Source: Arthrobacter pascens (GTDB lineage Bacteria > Actinomycetota > Actinomycetes > Actinomycetales > Micrococcaceae). From it: a stretch of 64,000 bases of DNA. This document shows positions 25,304 to 34,869 of the stretch, in pieces. A program made the translations under genes and the position numbers. A model generated the notes under the pieces. That model did not search any database and was not told the origin of the DNA. It saw only the letters and a list, made by a program, of their open reading frames with translations. The DNA lies in NCBI RefSeq assembly GCF_030816475.1, contig NZ_JAUSXF010000001.1, positions 1,860,001-1,924,000 on the forward strand. The letters are read 5' to 3'. Each line of letters begins with the position of its first letter. The first letter of the stretch is position 1.

Positions 25304-26539
25304 GTGACTTTACCGCTGCATATTCCCCACACCCAGGGGGCCACGCCCTCCGCGCTCCGGCTCTTCACCTCGGAGTCGGTCACCGAAGGCCATCCGGACA
25401 AGATCTGCGACCAGATCAGCGACGCCATCCTTGATGCGCTGCTCGCCGCGGACCCGGAATCCCGCGTGGCAGTGGAAACCATGGCAACCACAGGGCTGGT
25501 CCACGTGGCCGGTGAGGTCACCACAGACGCTTATGTCGAGATTCCGCAAATCGTCCGGGAAACCATCCTGGGCATTGGCTACGATTCCTCGGCCAACGGC
25601 TTCGACGGCGCCCGTTGCGGCGTGTCGGTGTCCATCGGCCAGCAGTCCAACGACATCGCCGGGGGAGTCTTCAACTCGCTCGAAGCCCGCGAGGGCCGCC
25701 AGGAGGACGACTACGACCTCCAGGGTGCGGGCGATCAGGGCCTCATGTTCGGATATGCCAGTGACGAGACCCCGTCCTATATGCCGACGCCGATCTGGAT
25801 TGCCCACCGCTTGTCTGAACGCCTCACCGAAGTCCGCAAGTCCGGCGAACTGTCCTACCTCCGGCCGGACGGCAAGACGCAGGTGACTGTCGGCTACGAC
25901 CGCGACGTTCCTGTCTCAGTCGAGACCGTGGTGATCTCAAGCCAGCACGCCGAAGGCGCAAGCCTGGACCGGCTCCGCGCAGACCTGGCCTCCTACGTGA
26001 TCGAGCCGGTGCTGGCAGGTGCCAACCTCGACATTTCCCGCGCGGCCAACATCCTCAACCCCGCAGGGGAGTTTGTCATCGGCGGCCCTGTGGGTGACGC
26101 CGGACTGACCGGACGCAAGATCATTGTCGACACTTACGGCGGTATGGCCCGCCACGGCGGCGGAGCATTCTCGGGCAAGGATCCGTCCAAGGTGGACCGC
26201 TCAGCAGCCTACGCCATGCGGTGGGTTGCCAAGAACGTCGTCGCCGCCGGCCTCGCAAAGCGTGCCGAAATCCAGATTGCCTACGCGATAGGCCAGGCCC
26301 GCCCTGTCGGCACGTACGTGGAGACCTTCGGTACGGAAACCGTGGATCCCGCCCGGATCAGTGCCGCGATCGCGGAGATCTTCGACCTGCGCCCGCGTGC
26401 CATCATAGACGCCCTGGACCTCAAACGGCCTATCTACGCGAAGACTGCCGCGCACGGCCACTTCGGCAGGGATGATCCCGACTTCACCTGGGAACGCCTG
26501 GACCGCGTCGATGACCTCAAGGCCTTTTTCAACGCCTAG
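25304..26539 (+). CDS. metK: S-adenosylmethionine synthase
   Basis: Makes SAM from methionine and ATP. The product has 411 residues from GTG 25304. [25 protein letters not shown] carries the ATP/metal His-Pro-Asp. [12 protein letters not shown] is the conserved central motif, and [19 protein letters not shown] is the second ATP-binding signature. The length is slightly above the usual 385-400, with the extra at the N-terminus. No SAM riboswitch is visible in the 77-base upstream gap. Confidence 0.97.
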   Translation: MTLPLHIPHTQGATPSALRLFTSESVTEGHPDKICDQISDAILDALLAADPESRVAVETMATTGLVHVAGEVTTDAYVEIPQIVRETILGIGYDSSANGFDGARCGVSVSIGQQSNDIAGGVFNSLEAREGRQEDDYDLQGAGDQGLMFGYASDETPSYMPTPIWIAHRLSERLTEVRKSGELSYLRPDGKTQVTVGYDRDVPVSVETVVISSQHAEGASLDRLRADLASYVIEPVLAGANLDISRAANILNPAGEFVIGGPVGDAGLTGRKIIVDTYGGMARHGGGAFSGKDPSKVDRSAAYAMRWVAKNVVAAGLAKRAEIQIAYAIGQARPVGTYVETFGTETVDPARISAAIAEIFDLRPRAIIDALDLKRPIYAKTAAHGHFGRDDPDFTWERLDRVDDLKAFFNA

Positions 26540-26687
26540 CGCATCCCCCAACCTGCCCGTCATGGAAAATGTCGGGGGCGAGTGGTTGGCTGGTCATATC
26601 CAGTGAGGATGAAACCGTCCGGTCACGCGATTTTGTCGGGAGCTTATCGGGCGGTTATTGGAGCAGGATCGTGAAGGGGGTGCCGCC

Positions 26688-28808
26688 ATGGCTTCAGGGC
26701 AGATGTCCCTGCTGCAGGGATTCCCGGCCAAGACTCCGCAGGCCGGCCCTGCGCTGGCCCCCCACCTTCCGGTCGCCCGGGTATTGGTGGAGTCATCATT
26801 GCCCCATCTTGACCGTCCCTTCGACTACAGCGTGCCAGCCGGCCTGGACGGCGCAGCACAGGCGGGGGTGCGGGTCAAGGTCAGTTTCAACGGCCAGGAA
26901 CTGTCCGGATTCCTCCTCGAGCGCATTGCCGAGTCCGACGCCGGCCACGCCCTGGTTCCGCTGCAGAAGGTGGTCTCCCCGCTTTCCGTCCTCACGCCGG
27001 AAGTCCGTATCCTCGCCGCTGCCGTGGCGGCCCGGTATGCCGGAACGTTGAGCGATGTCCTCCGCGTCGCGGTTCCACCCCGGGTGGCCCGCCTGGAGAA
27101 GGAATTCCTGGCCGAAGCCGGGCAAGTTGCGGACGCAGAGGGTCATCAGCAGAACCTCCAACCGTCTGTGGCAGGCCCTGCTGCGGCGGCTGCCAGGGCT
27201 CCCGAAACGCACTGGGCAGATTACCGCAACGGCCCGGCTTTCCTCCGGCACCTCCGGGATGGCGGGGCACCGCGTGCTGTCTTCAGTCCGCTCCAGGGCT
27301 ACGGAAATGCCGCCTGGCCCCATCTCATTGCCGAGGCAGTAGCAGCCGTGCGCGGTTCCGGCCGGGGTGCCTTGGTGGTCGTCCCCGACTACCGCGACCT
27401 TCAGCGGCTGGAAACCGCACTGCGGGAAGTGCTTCCCGCAGAAGACATCGCCCGGCTGACCGCCGAGGACGGGCCCACCCCGCGCTACCGGAACTTCCTG
27501 CGCGTGCTTGACGGGTCTGCGCGAGTCGCTATCGGCACCCGATCAGCCGCGTTCGCCCCCGTGCGGGACCTGGGCCTGGTGGCCTGCTGGGATGACGGCA
27601 ATGACCTGCACATCGAGCAGCGTGCACCCTACGCCCATGCCCGGGACGTGCTCCTGCTGCGGGCGGAGCAGGAAGCTGCTGCCTGCCTGATGGCCGGCCA
27701 TACGCGCAGCACAGAACTTCAGCGCCTGGTGGAAACAGGTTGGGCCCTCCCTGTCGACGCAGACCGCGCCGTGGTACGCCGGACAGTTCCCCGGGTACTC
27801 AACACCGCCGACAGCTTCGAACAGGAACGTGACCCGCTGGCCCGGATCGCGCGGCTTCCCGGAGCAGCCTGGCGCGCCGCCAAGGAGGGGCTGGAACGCG
27901 GGCCCGTCCTGGTTCAGGTCGCCCGGGCAGGCTACGCGCCCTCCCTCGTGTGCGAAACGTGCCGGGAACCCGCCCGCTGCGAAGCATGCCAGGGCCCGTT
28001 GGCAGTAGCCGGCGCCAGTGGCAGTTCAGCGATCCCGCAGTGCCGCTGGTGCTCCACACCGGCACCGGACTGGCAATGCGCCCACTGCAGCGGGCGAAGG
28101 CTCCGCAAGGGCGCTACCGGCGTTCTGCGGACGGCTGAGGAACTCGGCCGGGCCTTCCCCGGCAAGCCCGTGATCACGTCCTCCGGCGACCAGGTCAAGG
28201 CTGAGGTGGCCAACGCCAAGGTCCTGGTGGTGGCCACTATCGGCGCGGAGCCCGTCGCGGACGGCGGATACGCCGCTGCCCTGCTCCTCGACGGCGACTC
28301 CCTGCTTCGGCGCGAAAACCTGCGCGCCGGGGAGGACACGGTGCGCCGCTGGTTCAACGCGGCGGCGCTCGTGCGGCCGGCGTCCGAGGACGGCCTGGTC
28401 GTCATTACGGCGACTGACAGCAGCGCCGTCGGGGCTCTGCTTCGCTGGGATCCGGCCGGCTATGCCGAACGGGAACTATCCCTGCGGAAGGAGCTTCAGC
28501 TGCCGCCGGCCGTCCGGCTCGCGTCGGTCACCGGCCCTCGTAGCGCCGTCGTGCAATTCACGGAAGGTGTGGAAAGGCAGCTGGAACCGTCCGGCGTCAC
28601 GTTGCGGACCGCCGGTCCCGCACCGCTGCTCCTGAGCGGCGCTGCCGCGCCCCGGCGCTCCGGGGAGGACGTCCGCACCCTGCTGTTCTTCCCGTACGGG
28701 CAGGCAGCCGCTGTCACCGGGATCCTGAGGGCTGCCAGGGCCGCGGCAGCCGCCAGGCGGAGCGAGGAACCGGTGCAGGTCCGGCTGGATGGCGTGGACG
28801 TCCTCTAA
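26688..28808 (+). CDS. priA: Probable replication restart protein PriA, helicase motifs absent
   Basis: The product has 706 residues from ATG 26688 with AAGGGGG about 10 bases upstream; a TTG at 26658 is possible. The N-terminal DNA-binding domain starts RVLVESSLPHLDRPFDYSVP, which is PriA-specific. The zinc region has four CxxC pairs (CETC, CEAC, CRWC, CAHC) as in PriA. There is no Walker A GxGKT, and the usual DEEH of motif II reads CWDDGND. Actinobacterial PriA proteins are known to lack detectable helicase motifs, so this is the family norm. It is monocistronic or distal to metK, in the conserved neighbourhood coaBC-metK-priA. Confidence 0.9.
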   Translation: MASGQMSLLQGFPAKTPQAGPALAPHLPVARVLVESSLPHLDRPFDYSVPAGLDGAAQAGVRVKVSFNGQELSGFLLERIAESDAGHALVPLQKVVSPLSVLTPEVRILAAAVAARYAGTLSDVLRVAVPPRVARLEKEFLAEAGQVADAEGHQQNLQPSVAGPAAAAARAPETHWADYRNGPAFLRHLRDGGAPRAVFSPLQGYGNAAWPHLIAEAVAAVRGSGRGALVVVPDYRDLQRLETALREVLPAEDIARLTAEDGPTPRYRNFLRVLDGSARVAIGTRSAAFAPVRDLGLVACWDDGNDLHIEQRAPYAHARDVLLLRAEQEAAACLMAGHTRSTELQRLVETGWALPVDADRAVVRRTVPRVLNTADSFEQERDPLARIARLPGAAWRAAKEGLERGPVLVQVARAGYAPSLVCETCREPARCEACQGPLAVAGASGSSAIPQCRWCSTPAPDWQCAHCSGRRLRKGATGVLRTAEELGRAFPGKPVITSSGDQVKAEVANAKVLVVATIGAEPVADGGYAAALLLDGDSLLRRENLRAGEDTVRRWFNAAALVRPASEDGLVVITATDSSAVGALLRWDPAGYAERELSLRKELQLPPAVRLASVTGPRSAVVQFTEGVERQLEPSGVTLRTAGPAPLLLSGAAAPRRSGEDVRTLLFFPYGQAAAVTGILRAARAAAAARRSEEPVQVRLDGVDVL

Positions 28809-28860
28809 CGCTTTCCTTGACCTCTGGCGCGGTCCTTCAGCGCCGGCCGGTCCTGCCGCG

Positions 28861-29946
28861 TCAGCGTCCGGATGGTGAGCGCATCGTCACGATGTCGTGA
28901 GCCACGTCCACCAGTTGCCGGGCCGATTCATCCCAGCTGAACTCCCGCGCCCGGGCCACGGAAAGCCGGGAAACCTCCTGCCAGTGTTCGTCGTCGCGCA
29001 GTTTCTTCACAGCGGCGGCGAATTCCGTGGCGGAGGCAGGATCCACGTAAGAGGCCACCTTTCCCCCCACTTCCCGGAAGATCGGAATGTCGCTGGCAAT
29101 CACCGGCGTGCCGAGTGCCATTGCCTCGACGAGCGGAAGGCCGTAGCCCTCAGCACGGGACAGGCTCACCAGCGCGGTTGCCCGCTTGAGCAGGGTCGCG
29201 TAATCCCCGTCAGTGATTCCGTTATGGAAAACCACCTTGGCGCCTGGCGGGACCATGATTTCCAGTTCGGCCCTACGCTGGGGGGTGATCCTGCTCAGCA
29301 GATGGAGGGTGAAATCCGGCAGCTCAGCCATCCCGGAGATCATGGTTTCAACGTTCTTGTACGGCATGAACGAACCCATATAGACGAGCGAATGGTCGGC
29401 TCCGGCGCCGGGATCACGCGGCTCCTGGGCAGGCTGCGGTGCGTTGCTGATGATCCTGACCGGGCGCCTCGTCAGCCGGTACTTTGCCATCAGGGCTTCG
29501 GTGGTTCGGCTGATGGTGGCGACGATGTCCGCCCGGTCGAGTAGGAGCCTCTGCGGCCAGAAGGCTTTGTGGTAAAGGCGCCACAGCACCCGCACGGGCG
29601 CCGGAAGGAATCCGGGGGGTGCCGGGTGCTCGTAGTAGATGAGGTCGTGGAGGGTCAGGACCAGCCCGTACTTGCGCCCCCAGCTGCCCATGGTCTGCAT
29701 GGGGCAGACCACGACGTCGGCGCCGAGCGGGTTCACCTTGCGGGCCACGAACAGCTCCAGCGGGGACAGCGGGCTGTTGATCAGCGTGTAGGGGACGTCC
29801 GGGAGGAGGGCAAGCTGGCGGTGGTCGCTGATGAGCATGGAGACGTCGGCGATCTTCGAGGTTGCTGCGATCAGGCTGGCACCGTACCGGCTGATGCCGT
29901 CGTGGTGGTCGGTGCGGGTGAACCGTGCGTCTATGACTATTTTCAC
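28861..29946 (-). CDS. Glycosyltransferase family 4-like (group 1)
   Basis: The product has 361 residues from GTG 29946, overlapping the end of the hydrolase gene by 4 bases (GTGA). It has two Rossmann-type domains (GT-B). The N-terminal part MKIVIDARFTRTDHHDGISRYG is typical of acceptor domains. The C-terminal domain has HSLVYMGSFMPYKNVETMI and the EX7E signature in SRAEGYGLPLVEAMALGTPV. There is no membrane helix; it is probably cytoplasmic and uses a nucleotide sugar. The acceptor is unknown, and it is the last gene of a four-gene minus-strand unit. Confidence 0.88.
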   Translation of the reverse strand: MKIVIDARFTRTDHHDGISRYGASLIAATSKIADVSMLISDHRQLALLPDVPYTLINSPLSPLELFVARKVNPLGADVVVCPMQTMGSWGRKYGLVLTLHDLIYYEHPAPPGFLPAPVRVLWRLYHKAFWPQRLLLDRADIVATISRTTEALMAKYRLTRRPVRIISNAPQPAQEPRDPGAGADHSLVYMGSFMPYKNVETMISGMAELPDFTLHLLSRITPQRRAELEIMVPPGAKVVFHNGITDGDYATLLKRATALVSLSRAEGYGLPLVEAMALGTPVIASDIPIFREVGGKVASYVDPASATEFAAAVKKLRDDEHWQEVSRLSVARAREFSWDESARQLVDVAHDIVTMRSPSGR

Positions 29947-30872
29947 GCGGCGTGGTCCTTCAGGAAGCTGCGGATGAAGCCGGCTGCCTGCCCCGGCGTC
30001 TCGTAATGGATCAGGTGTCCGACGCCGGGAATCACCGCGAGCGTGCCGGCCGGCAACAGCTCCGCCAGGCGGTGCTGGTCCGGGAGGGTGGCGATCTCGT
30101 CCTTTTCGCCGGCAACCAGCAGGACCGGAAGAGTCAGCTTTCCGGCCACTTCCGCGACGTGCCCGCTGACGGATGCCGTGAAGGATTCGAGCAGGCTTTC
30201 CCTGTTCGCGAACGCACTGAAGTAGGCATGGTGCTGGCCGTGAATAAAGCGGCGCAGATCCTTGTCATCGGTCTTGGCCATGGCCTCGCTCATCACCCGG
30301 ACAATGAGGGGGCTCCGGAGCAAGGCCAGCCCCACGCGGCGGGGGAGCCGGGCGGCGAGCCGGTAGTAGAGGACAGCCAGCTTGGTCATGATGCCCTTGG
30401 GGCCTTCCAGCGCCGGCGCGGCAATGGGGTTGATGAGGATCAGGGGGGTGACGGCGCCGGGGTGGGCCGCTACGAAATGCGCGGCGATGATTGAACCGAA
30501 TGAGTGGCCGAGCAGCACCGTGTCCGGGCCGAGGCCCAGGTCGGCCATGAAGCCGGCAATGAACCTGCCGTAGTGCTCCACGGTGTGCGGACCTGCGGCA
30601 AACGCCCCTGAGCTTCCGAAACCGGGGAGGTCGGGCATGATGATCCGCATTTCGGGAAGCTGGTCCGCCACCCTGAGCAGGCCGTGGTGATCCCCGCGGA
30701 AGCCGTGGATGACCAGGATGGTGCGGGTTTCGGCGGTCACCCGGACGGGTTCGTACGTCCAGTAGGCGACTGATCCGCCGTCGAGCGTGATGTTTGATGC
30801 CGTGGTCCGGCCGGCAAGCTCCTGGCTGAAGTAGGACGGCGTGGCGGAAGGTCGGGGGTCTGCTGTTTTCAT
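29943..30872 (-). CDS. Alpha/beta hydrolase
   Basis: The product has 309 residues. The fold is shown by LVIHGFRGDHHGL (oxyanion loop), LLGHSFGSIIAAHF (nucleophile elbow, Ser in GHSFGS), VAGEKDEIA (acid residue region) and PGVGHLIHYETP (catalytic His). There is no signal peptide. The substrate cannot be predicted; lipid ester hydrolases and C-C hydrolases share this outline. It lies 11 bases after the aldo/keto reductase stop and overlaps the glycosyltransferase start, so the three are co-transcribed. Confidence 0.88.
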   Translation of the reverse strand: MKTADPRPSATPSYFSQELAGRTTASNITLDGGSVAYWTYEPVRVTAETRTILVIHGFRGDHHGLLRVADQLPEMRIIMPDLPGFGSSGAFAAGPHTVEHYGRFIAGFMADLGLGPDTVLLGHSFGSIIAAHFVAAHPGAVTPLILINPIAAPALEGPKGIMTKLAVLYYRLAARLPRRVGLALLRSPLIVRVMSEAMAKTDDKDLRRFIHGQHHAYFSAFANRESLLESFTASVSGHVAEVAGKLTLPVLLVAGEKDEIATLPDQHRLAELLPAGTLAVIPGVGHLIHYETPGQAAGFIRSFLKDHAA

Positions 30873-30883
30873 GTGCCTCGGTC

Positions 30884-31753
30884 CTAGTTGACGTTGTCAG
30901 GGTGGGAGCCGGAGCGGTGGCCACGGTCAAGGTCTGCGAGGGCGGCCATGTCCCGGGCCGAGAGCTCAAAGCCGAAGACGTCCAGGTTTTCCCTGATCCG
31001 GGCGTCGGAGCTTGCCTTCGGGATGGCGATGTTACCGAGCTGGATGTGCCATCGCAGGATGACCTGCGCCGGCGTCCGGCCGTGTTCGGCGGCACAGGCC
31101 CGGACAACCGGATCGGCCAGGACATGACCCCGCCCCAGCGGACTCCAGGCCTCGGTCCGGATGCCGAGGCCTTCGTGTTTCTCCCTCAGTTCCGCCTGCT
31201 GGAGCCAGGGATGCAGTTCGATCTGGTTCACGGCCGGGACCACCTCGGCAGTCTGCAGCAGCCGGTCCAGGTGCTGGGGCTGGAAGTTGCAGACTCCGAT
31301 GGCGCGCACTTTCCCTTCGCGGTAGAGCGTCTCCAGGGCCTTGTAGGTTTCCATGAACAGCCCGCGCCTGGCACAGGGCCAATGGATCAGGTACATGTCC
31401 ACGTAGTCCAGGCCAAGGTTGACCATGGAAGTGTCGAAGGCGCGGAGGGTTCTGTCATATCCCTGGTCCTCGTTCCAGACCTTTGTGGTGATAAAGAGGT
31501 CCTCACGGGACATCGCAGGTGATGATTCCCCCGAGCCGCCGCTGCCGCCGTCGGGACCGGTCAGGGAGCTGATACCGCGTGCCACTCCCGTTTCATTGCC
31601 GTACATCGCCGCTGTGTCGAAGTGCCGGTACCCTGCGGAGAGCGCCATGACGACCAGCCCGGCGGCCTCTGTTGCCGGAACTTTGTACAGACCCAGGCCC
31701 AACTGGTCGATCAGCACGCCGTTGTTCAGGCTGAGCCGGGGTGAAGGTTTCAT
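30884..31753 (-). CDS. Aldo/keto reductase
   Basis: The start is ATG 31753 (289 residues); a GTG at 31771 would add six residues. The catalytic tetrad is visible: Asp and Tyr in FDTAAMYGNETG, Lys in FITTKVWNE and His in LIHWP. NADPH-binding IPKASSDARIRENLDVFGF is C-terminal. A glycine/serine-rich insertion (DGGSGGSGESSPAMS) follows the Tyr motif and is unusual. It is similar to the 2,5-diketo-gluconate reductase/AKR5-type group. It starts 22 bases after the regulator gene stop, so it is probably expressed with it. Confidence 0.9.
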   Translation of the reverse strand: MKPSPRLSLNNGVLIDQLGLGLYKVPATEAAGLVVMALSAGYRHFDTAAMYGNETGVARGISSLTGPDGGSGGSGESSPAMSREDLFITTKVWNEDQGYDRTLRAFDTSMVNLGLDYVDMYLIHWPCARRGLFMETYKALETLYREGKVRAIGVCNFQPQHLDRLLQTAEVVPAVNQIELHPWLQQAELREKHEGLGIRTEAWSPLGRGHVLADPVVRACAAEHGRTPAQVILRWHIQLGNIAIPKASSDARIRENLDVFGFELSARDMAALADLDRGHRSGSHPDNVN

Positions 31754-31775
31754 AGCAACGACTCTACCCACTGAG

Positions 31776-32738
31776 TCAGGAGACGCCGCTGAACGTTACC
31801 AGGCGGCGCGCGGTGGCTTCGTCGAGAATCAGGTCCGTTGCCAGTCCCGCGGTGAGGGCGCCGCGCAGGCCGTTGATCTTGGAGGCGCCGGAGACCACAC
31901 AGATCCGCCGGCGCACTTCCCGCAGCTGCGTGAAAGCTGGCCCCGTTGACCTTTCGTTCAGGACAATTCCGTCTGAGGATCCGTCACCCCGGAAGAAAAC
32001 GGTGGCTACGTCACCCACCACATCGGAACTGGCCAGGATATTCAGGTCGGTTTCGTCGAGGTAGCCGCCGGCGTACACATGGCTGGGGTAGTCAGCGTCG
32101 ACTGATCCCACACCGAAGATGGCGATGCTCATCCTTGACTGGAGTTCAAGGATCCGCTGCACGCTGCGCTCATTCCACATGGCAGTCTTGGTGGCTGCGT
32201 GGTCAAAGAAGGCGGGAACGGGGAACTGCTCAACACGGGCTCCGTAGGCACTCCCGAAGCGGCGCATGATGTCACTGGCATACGTGATACCGGTTGTGTG
32301 CATGTTTCCGGCGCCGTTGAGCTGCACGATCACGCTGTCGTGGGTGATTTTCCGAGTCAGGTGCCGGCTGACTGCGCTGAGTGTCGATCCCCAGGCCACC
32401 CCGATGATCGCATTGGAGTCCACCAGCGGGCCGATGGTGCGGGCAGCCTGAATGGCAACCCGGTCCAGTGTCTCCGCCTCGTTCAGGGTTTCCAGCACCG
32501 GGACAACATGCACATCCACGTTGTACCGGCTCCGGATCATTCCTTCCAGCTCGGGTCCGGTATCGAGTGGATTGCGGATCTGGATCTGCACGAGCCCGGA
32601 ATCACGCGCCGCGGAAAGAAGCCTGGAGACCGTGGAGCGGGACGTCCTGAGCTCCCGCGCGATGGCGTCCATGGTTAGGTCCTGGAGGTAATACATCTGT
32701 GCAGCGCGAAGGGCTTCTGAATGGCGCGAGCGCGTCAT
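31776..32738 (-). CDS. SorC-family sugar-binding transcriptional regulator
   Basis: ATG 32738 is chosen because GGAGG lies 7-11 bases upstream; 320 residues. The N-terminal helix-turn-helix is AAQMYYLQDLTMDAIARELR and then TSRSTVSRLL. The C-terminal SorC effector domain (about 60-318) has IIGVAWGSTL and FGVGSVDADYP, and normally binds a phosphorylated sugar or polyol. It is divergent from glpD, so it may control the glycerol genes, with glycerol 3-phosphate or a related phosphate as effector. That is inferred from position. DeoR-type GlpR is the regulator in other bacteria; none is seen here. Confidence 0.88.
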   Translation of the reverse strand: MTRSRHSEALRAAQMYYLQDLTMDAIARELRTSRSTVSRLLSAARDSGLVQIQIRNPLDTGPELEGMIRSRYNVDVHVVPVLETLNEAETLDRVAIQAARTIGPLVDSNAIIGVAWGSTLSAVSRHLTRKITHDSVIVQLNGAGNMHTTGITYASDIMRRFGSAYGARVEQFPVPAFFDHAATKTAMWNERSVQRILELQSRMSIAIFGVGSVDADYPSHVYAGGYLDETDLNILASSDVVGDVATVFFRGDGSSDGIVLNERSTGPAFTQLREVRRRICVVSGASKINGLRGALTAGLATDLILDEATARRLVTFSGVS

Positions 32739-32751
32739 CGGGGATCCTCCG

Positions 32752-32765
32752 TGCACCTTCGTGCA
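32752..32765. promoter_or_regulatory. Inverted repeat between regulator and glpD, possible operator
   Basis: TGCAC and GTGCA flank CTTC at 32752-32765, between the regulator's start codon and the putative glpD -35 element. SorC regulators bind such palindromes. This is a single short repeat, so support is modest. Confidence 0.3.
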
Positions 32766-32771
32766 TAGCGC

Positions 32772-32801
32772 TTGACTACATTTTCCATAACTCCAAAGAA
32801 T
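32772..32801 (+). promoter_or_regulatory. Possible glpD promoter
   Basis: TTGACT (32772-32777) and AAGAAT (32796-32801) are 18 bases apart. The -35 is good and the -10 weak. It would give a leader of about 57 bases before the glpD TTG. Confidence 0.35.
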
Positions 32802-32864
32802 AGTTGAAGAACCGCGGTCCACCTGCAATGGTGGCCGCATAGGACCAAACCCAAGGGAGTTGTT

Positions 32865-34688
32865 TTGGGACTTAAGGATTCATCCGGTCATGGCACAGCC
32901 GGTACACATGCCGCTACACATGCCGCTTCAGACCGGACTTCCGTGCAAGGCCTGCGCCAGCGCCCGCACGCCAAGGTGCTGATCATCGGCGGCGGAATTA
33001 ACGGGGTGGGCACTTTCCGCGACCTCGCCCTGCAGGGCGTGGATGTGGCCCTTGTGGAACGTGGTGACTACTGCCAGGGCGCCAGTGGAGCGTCGTCGCA
33101 CATGATCCACGGCGGCATCCGCTATTTGGAGAACGGCGAGTTCCGCCTGGTCCGGGAATCGGTCGTGGAGCGGAACCGCCTCCTGCGCATCGCCCCGCAC
33201 TACGTGAAGCCGCTCCAGACCACCATCCCCATTTTCAGTACCTTTTCCGGCCTGATGTCCGCGCCCCTGCGGTTCCTGACGCACAAGCAGCAAGGCAAGC
33301 CCAAGGAACGCGGAGCCTTCCTGATCAAGCTAGGCCTCACTATGTACGACTCGTTCTCCCGCGACGGCGGCAGCGTGCCGCGGCACCGCTTCGTCGGCCG
33401 CAAGCGGGCCCTCGCGGAGCTTCCGCTACTCCACCCCGGCATCAAATACGCTGCCACCTACTTTGACGCCTCGGTACACAATCCCGAACGCCTCACCCTG
33501 GATGTCCTCCAGGACGGCGAAAGGGCCGGCACGGTGAACGGAACCGCACCGGGCAGCGCCACTGCCCGCGCCAGCAATTACTTGTCGGCCGACTCGGGGG
33601 CAGGCGTTTCCAACACGGGAACAGGCAGCATTGTCCGGCTCCGGGACGAGCTGACCGGCGAAGTTTTCGATTTCACAGCCGATGTCATCGTCAATGCTAC
33701 GGGTGCCTGGGTGGACCTCACCAACCAGGCCCTGGGCGCTTCTTCAACGTTCATGGGTGGCACTAAGGGCTCCCACATTGTCCTGGATCACCCCGGACTC
33801 CTCGACGCCTGCAAGGGGCGGGAGATTTTCTTCGAACACACTGACGGCCGGATCGTCCTCATCTACCCGATGGGGGACCGTGTCCTGGTGGGCACCACGG
33901 ACGTGGACGCGGACATGTCCGGGGACGCCGTCTGCACGGATGAGGAAATCGACTACTTCCTTGACCTGATCGGCCATGTGTTCCCGACCCTCAGCGTGCA
34001 GCGGGAGCAGATCGTCTACACCTTCTCGGGGGTGCGTCCGCTGCCCAGGCACGAGGCGACGCAGCCCGGATTCGTATCCCGGGACTACCGGATCGAGCGC
34101 CATACAGGCGCACGCACCCCCGGCGAGGGCGCCGCCGTCGTACTGAGCCTGGTGGGCGGGAAATGGACCACCTTCCGGGCGCTCGCCGAACACATGACGG
34201 ACGACGTCCTCGCCGAATTGGGCATGGACCGGAAGATTTCGACGGCGAAGCTCGCCATCGGCGGGGGTGCCGGCTTCCCGGCGGACGAAGCCGGCGTCCA
34301 GAAGTGGATCAAGGCGAACATGTCCGCCGGGCGGGATGCTGACCGCACGGCCGCCCTCCTGACCCGCTACGGTACCCGGGCTGAAGCCGTGATCAGTTAT
34401 CTCGACGCGGGCCAGGACCGGCTGCTGCGCTCCACCCGCGAACTCAGCGTCCGTGAGCTGGAATTCATGGCCGGGCACGAGCAGGTCGGGCACCTCGTCG
34501 ATGTCCTGATCCGTCGGACCTCACTGGCATTCAAGGGCCTGGTGACCGGTGAACTGCTGAACGAGATTGCCGATGTGCTGGCCGGCCCGCTGGGCTGGGA
34601 TACCGCCGCCAAGGCAGCCGAAATTCACCGCGCGCAGGAGGTTCTGGAGCGCTACCACCGCGTGCAGATCCACAGCCTGGTCGCATAA
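32865..34688 (+). CDS. glpD: Glycerol-3-phosphate dehydrogenase (FAD-dependent, aerobic)
   Basis: Oxidises glycerol 3-phosphate to dihydroxyacetone phosphate at the membrane, passing electrons to quinone. The product has 607 residues from TTG 32865, with AAGGGAG upstream. FAD-binding VLIIGGGINGVGTFRDLAL has GGGING at residues 42-47, and GASGASSHMIHGGIRYLENGEF is the family signature. A Ser/Thr/Gly-rich insertion (about residues 224-248) interrupts the substrate domain. The C-terminal DAO_C domain carries ELEFMAGHEQVGHLVDVLIRR. It is upstream of glpK in the glycerol catabolic locus. Confidence 0.96.
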   Translation: MGLKDSSGHGTAGTHAATHAASDRTSVQGLRQRPHAKVLIIGGGINGVGTFRDLALQGVDVALVERGDYCQGASGASSHMIHGGIRYLENGEFRLVRESVVERNRLLRIAPHYVKPLQTTIPIFSTFSGLMSAPLRFLTHKQQGKPKERGAFLIKLGLTMYDSFSRDGGSVPRHRFVGRKRALAELPLLHPGIKYAATYFDASVHNPERLTLDVLQDGERAGTVNGTAPGSATARASNYLSADSGAGVSNTGTGSIVRLRDELTGEVFDFTADVIVNATGAWVDLTNQALGASSTFMGGTKGSHIVLDHPGLLDACKGREIFFEHTDGRIVLIYPMGDRVLVGTTDVDADMSGDAVCTDEEIDYFLDLIGHVFPTLSVQREQIVYTFSGVRPLPRHEATQPGFVSRDYRIERHTGARTPGEGAAVVLSLVGGKWTTFRALAEHMTDDVLAELGMDRKISTAKLAIGGGAGFPADEAGVQKWIKANMSAGRDADRTAALLTRYGTRAEAVISYLDAGQDRLLRSTRELSVRELEFMAGHEQVGHLVDVLIRRTSLAFKGLVTGELLNEIADVLAGPLGWDTAAKAAEIHRAQEVLERYHRVQIHSLVA

Positions 34689-34696
34689 CTGGACCA

Positions 34697-34812
34697 GGGT
34701 AGCCGACTGGGGCTATTCCTGGATCCCGTTGGTCAGTCCGTTCGTGGGTGGCGCGCTGGGCAGGATGATAGTCCGGATCGTACAGTTCATCGCAGCAGCT
34801 GCCAGTTCCTGA
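34697..34812 (+). pseudogene. glpF: C-terminal remnant of a glycerol uptake facilitator (MIP family)
   Basis: The frame gives WTRVADWGYSWIPLVSPFVG, then GALGRMIVRIVQ, up to TGA 34810-34812. SDWxYAWIPVVGPxxGG is the end of the last half of GlpF, including the final membrane helix. No NPA motif, other helix or start codon is present; the frame upstream is the glpD 3' end in another phase. This is the position glpF normally takes beside glpK. About 85% of the gene is gone. The call rests on recognising the motif, so a profile search would settle it. Confidence 0.65.
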
Positions 34813-34869
34813 CCGAGCCCGAGCTATTTGCCACAACTACCCCTGCAGAAAGACAAGGACGTCGAAATC

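Noticed and set aside
28809..28860. Terminator between priA and the glycosyltransferase gene
   Set aside because: Only a five-base GGCGC/GCGCC pairing with a nine-base loop and no T-run is visible.
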